From NCBI GenBank assembly GCA_034429715.1, contig DAOUFR010000026.1:1-45088 (forward strand): a stretch of DNA of 45,088 nucleotides. Reading direction: 5' to 3'. Below the pieces are notes generated by a model. The model saw only the letters and a list, made by a program, of their open reading frames with translations. It did not search any database and was not told the DNA's origin. The DNA comes from CAIMUM01 sp034429715 (lineage in GTDB: Bacteria > Chloroflexota > Dehalococcoidia > GIF9 > UBA5629). The translations under genes were made by a program, and so were the position numbers. Below are positions 43,075-45,088 of the stretch, one piece after another; positions within the stretch are counted from its first letter, which is position 1, and each line of letters begins with the position of its first letter.

Positions 43075-43611
43075 ATGGCAAAAGTTAAAGTAGCGACGGT
43101 CTGGCTGGAATCATGTGCAGGTTGTCACATGTCATTCCTCGACGTAGATGAATTCATAATCGATTTATCCAAGCTGGTCGAGTTTCGCAGAAGTCCCATC
43201 ACCGATATTAAGGGCTTCGATGACGTAACCGTGGGTATAGTTGAAGGCTCCGTCGGCAACGAAGAGGAAAAAGAGGTCATCGAGGAATTGCGCCATCATT
43301 GCAAAATTCTTATGGCGCTGGGAGATTGCGCCTGCTTCGGAGGGGTCTGCGCCATGCGCAATACACTCGATAAAGAAGCTGTTCTTAAACGGGCCTATAT
43401 AGACACTCCCAGCACCTATAAGGGCAAGATTCCGGTAGCGCCCGGAGTCCCGGCGCTGCTCGATAAGGTATATCCGGCCAACCAGATAGTTAAAGTGGAT
43501 TGCTACGTGCCCGGCTGTCCGCCGGAGCCGGAGGCCATCAAATACGGCCTGACCGAGCTGCTGGCCGGCAGGATTCCGGTCGTTCCCGGCAATATAATGC
43601 GCTTTGATTAA
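43075..43611 (+). CDS. hoxY: HoxY, [NiFe] hydrogenase small subunit (group 3d-like)
   Basis: 178-aa small subunit with only the proximal [4Fe-4S] cluster: Cys14 and Cys17 (ESCAGCHMSFLD), Cys85 (ALGDCACFGG) and Cys148 (VPGCPPEPE). The short length, the lack of medial/distal cluster sequence and of a twin-arginine signal fit the cytosolic, NAD(P)-linked group 3 enzymes. TVWLESCAGCHMSFLDVDE closely resembles HoxY. A GGAG ribosome site precedes the ATG. It is followed by hoxH after 11 bases. Confidence 0.96.
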   Translation: MAKVKVATVWLESCAGCHMSFLDVDEFIIDLSKLVEFRRSPITDIKGFDDVTVGIVEGSVGNEEEKEVIEELRHHCKILMALGDCACFGGVCAMRNTLDKEAVLKRAYIDTPSTYKGKIPVAPGVPALLDKVYPANQIVKVDCYVPGCPPEPEAIKYGLTELLAGRIPVVPGNIMRFD

Positions 43612-43622
43612 AGAGGTGAAAT

Positions 43623-45050
43623 ATGGCAAGTAAAACGATTGAAATCAACCCCATAACCAGGGTCGAGGGGCACGGCAAAGTCACCATTCAGTTGGACGAT
43701 GCGGGCAATGCCGTATCGGCCAGGTTCCATGACACGCAGTTCCGAGGTTTTGAGAAATTCTGCGAAGGGCAGGTCTTCCAGGAGATGCCTAACCTGACAC
43801 CCAGGATATGCGGCATCTGCCCGGTCAGCCACCAGCTTGCTTCGGCCAAAGCCTGCGATGCCATCCTGGGTAAAGAATTAACACGCCCGGCCAAGCTGCT
43901 GAGAGAGCTGTTGCACAAGGCACAGTATATCCAGTCTCATGCCCTGCACTTCTTCCACCTGGCCAGCCCTGATTTCCTGCTCGGCTTCGACTCCGATCCG
44001 GCCACCAGGAACGTTATTGGTCTCATCGGGGCTGACCCGGCTCTGGCCACGGAGGCCGTCAAGCTGCGAAGCCTGGGGCAGACCATCATCAAGAAGCTGG
44101 GCGGCAAAAAAGTACACATGAATGCAGCCATACCCGGCGGCATGACCACCGCCCTTAAAGCCGAGGACAGGGACTATTTCCTCAAACAGATGGGCTGGGC
44201 GCTGGCCGATGCACAGCTCGCCGTGAAAATACTGAAGGAATACGTTGCCGCCAACGCCGACATGGTCAACAGCTTTGCTACGTTCCCGTCGGCCTACCTG
44301 GGAATGGTGGACAAGAATAACAATCTTGAATTATATGACGGCAACCTGAGGCTGGTTGATTCCAAGGGGGTCGTACTTGAGGATCAGTTCGATCCCTCTA
44401 AATACCTCGATATCATCGCCGAGTATGTGGAAGACTGGTCATACATGAAATTCCCGTTCTATAAGAGCCTGGGTTACCCGGGCGGCATTTATCGCGCCGG
44501 ACCGCTCGGCCGCCTCAATGCTTGCACAGGAATCAAAACACCGGTCGCCAACGCAGAATTCAAGCTCTATAAGCAGCTCAGCCCCAACGGCCTGGTCGAG
44601 GGTTCCATGTATTACCATTACGCACGCTTGATTGAGCTGATTTATTGCATCGAGAGGACAACTGAGCTACTTGAGGACAAAGACATCACGTCCACAGACC
44701 TGCAGGTTACCTCTAATAAATATAATGAGCAGGGCGTCGGCGTGGTCGAGGCCCCCAGGGGCACACTTATCCACCATTACTGGGTAGATGAAACCGGTAA
44801 AATAACCGGGGTCAACCTGATCGTGGCCACCGGCAACAACAACGCCGCTATGAATCGCTCGGTATACGAAGTGGCCAAGCAATACATCAAGGGTGGCAAC
44901 GTAACCGAGGGTATACTCAACAGGGTTGAAGCGGCCATCCGCTGCTACGATCCTTGCCTGTCATGCTCCACTCACGCCCTCGGACAGATGCCCCTTCATA
45001 TCCAGCTCAGGGCGCCGGACGGCTCGATAGTACAGGACGTGTATAGCTAA
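43623..45050 (+). CDS. hoxH: HoxH, [NiFe] hydrogenase large subunit
   Basis: 475-aa catalytic subunit. Motif L1 is TPRICGICPVSHQLASAKAC (Cys63, Cys66) and L2 is DPCLSCSTH (Cys445, Cys448, His451), giving the four Cys that hold Ni-Fe. Glu15 in RVEGHG is the usual proton-path Glu. The C-terminus extends 24 residues past His451; in the family this tail is cut off by an endopeptidase after nickel insertion, so a HoxW/HyaD-like protease is expected, probably just beyond the window. The gene is complete. HypA/HypB for nickel insertion are encoded in the window at 18.6-19.6 kb. Group 3d-like by HoxY/HoxH pattern. Confidence 0.96.
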   Translation: MASKTIEINPITRVEGHGKVTIQLDDAGNAVSARFHDTQFRGFEKFCEGQVFQEMPNLTPRICGICPVSHQLASAKACDAILGKELTRPAKLLRELLHKAQYIQSHALHFFHLASPDFLLGFDSDPATRNVIGLIGADPALATEAVKLRSLGQTIIKKLGGKKVHMNAAIPGGMTTALKAEDRDYFLKQMGWALADAQLAVKILKEYVAANADMVNSFATFPSAYLGMVDKNNNLELYDGNLRLVDSKGVVLEDQFDPSKYLDIIAEYVEDWSYMKFPFYKSLGYPGGIYRAGPLGRLNACTGIKTPVANAEFKLYKQLSPNGLVEGSMYYHYARLIELIYCIERTTELLEDKDITSTDLQVTSNKYNEQGVGVVEAPRGTLIHHYWVDETGKITGVNLIVATGNNNAAMNRSVYEVAKQYIKGGNVTEGILNRVEAAIRCYDPCLSCSTHALGQMPLHIQLRAPDGSIVQDVYS

Positions 45051-45088
45051 AGGTTAAACTGCTGATTGAGAGGCGGGTTACAAATTTG

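Overview
The window reads as a gene-dense bacterial chromosome of mid-range GC from a strict anaerobe. I see no rRNA, tRNA, insertion sequence, phage gene or CRISPR array. The gene set is a 2-hydroxyacyl-CoA dehydratase/benzoyl-CoA-reductase-type activator, a soluble Hox-type [NiFe] hydrogenase with HypA/HypB, PEP synthase, 6-phosphofructokinase, a maltodextrin-type glucan phosphorylase, AMP-forming acetyl-CoA synthetase and several acyl-CoA/CoA-transferase enzymes. Together with the lipoprotein and two-component gene styles, this suggests an uncultured Chloroflexota (Dehalococcoidia-like) bacterium. That assignment is inference from gene content, not a computed placement.

Layout. 1-1.7 kb (+): the end of a 2-hydroxyacyl-CoA dehydratase-type subunit, its [4Fe-4S] ATPase activator, and a Cys-rich unknown. 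1.7-2.6 kb (-): an alpha/beta hydrolase whose 3' end runs into a remnant of a degV-type gene. 2.9-4.5 kb (+): a CrtI/RetSat-like FAD oxidoreductase behind a perfect inverted-repeat operator, then a tiny ORF. 4.5-7.8 kb (-): a DUF1648-like membrane protein, a PAS-PAS protein and a CoA-binding NDP-forming acyl-CoA synthetase alpha-type protein. 8-9.7 kb (+): a 3beta-HSD-like SDR tightly coupled to a strikingly eukaryote-like steroid 5-alpha-reductase homologue. 9.7-18.4 kb (-): hemW, lepA, ppsA, pfkA, glgP. 18.5-19.6 kb (+): hypB-hypA. 19.6-33.1 kb (-): a transglutaminase-like lipoprotein, uvrA, an OFA-type MFS transporter, acsA, AI-2E exporter/YtxH/DUF948 genes, a CoA-transferase-GNAT fusion, a proline-rich lipoprotein, and a trypsin-like protease fused to a thioredoxin-like domain. 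33.2-36.7 kb: a tandem receiver protein converging on a NarL-type response regulator/histidine kinase pair. 36.9-45.1 kb (+): a two-CW Cys-rich protein, then a five-gene hydrogenase operon hoxE, hoxF-gltD fusion, hoxU/nuoG hybrid, hoxY, hoxH.

How the parts fit. The metabolic core is acetyl/acyl-CoA turnover (acsA, CoA transferase, ADP-forming-type synthetase), gluconeogenesis/glycolysis and glycogen use (ppsA, pfkA, glgP) and H2/pyridine-nucleotide redox exchange (hox operon, with hypBA for nickel insertion). The most interesting system is the hydrogenase. Its diaphorase subunit carries a normal NuoF-type NAD/FMN site and, fused in place of the usual C-terminal ferredoxin domain, a complete GltD/NfnB-like FAD-NADP(H) module. 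Its HoxU subunit is extended by a NuoG-like N7-cluster/degenerate molybdopterin-fold domain. This suggests a hydrogenase with two flavin/pyridine-nucleotide sites, possibly coupling H2 to both NAD(H) and NADP(H) or bifurcating electrons. A good promoter followed by a strong intrinsic terminator in the hox leader suggests control by attenuation.

Gene-free stretches are all under 300 bases. The largest are 2606-2895 (holds the operator at 2851-2866, otherwise only AT-rich -10-like strings) and 36663-36941 (holds the response-regulator promoter and a short palindrome at 36817-36828).
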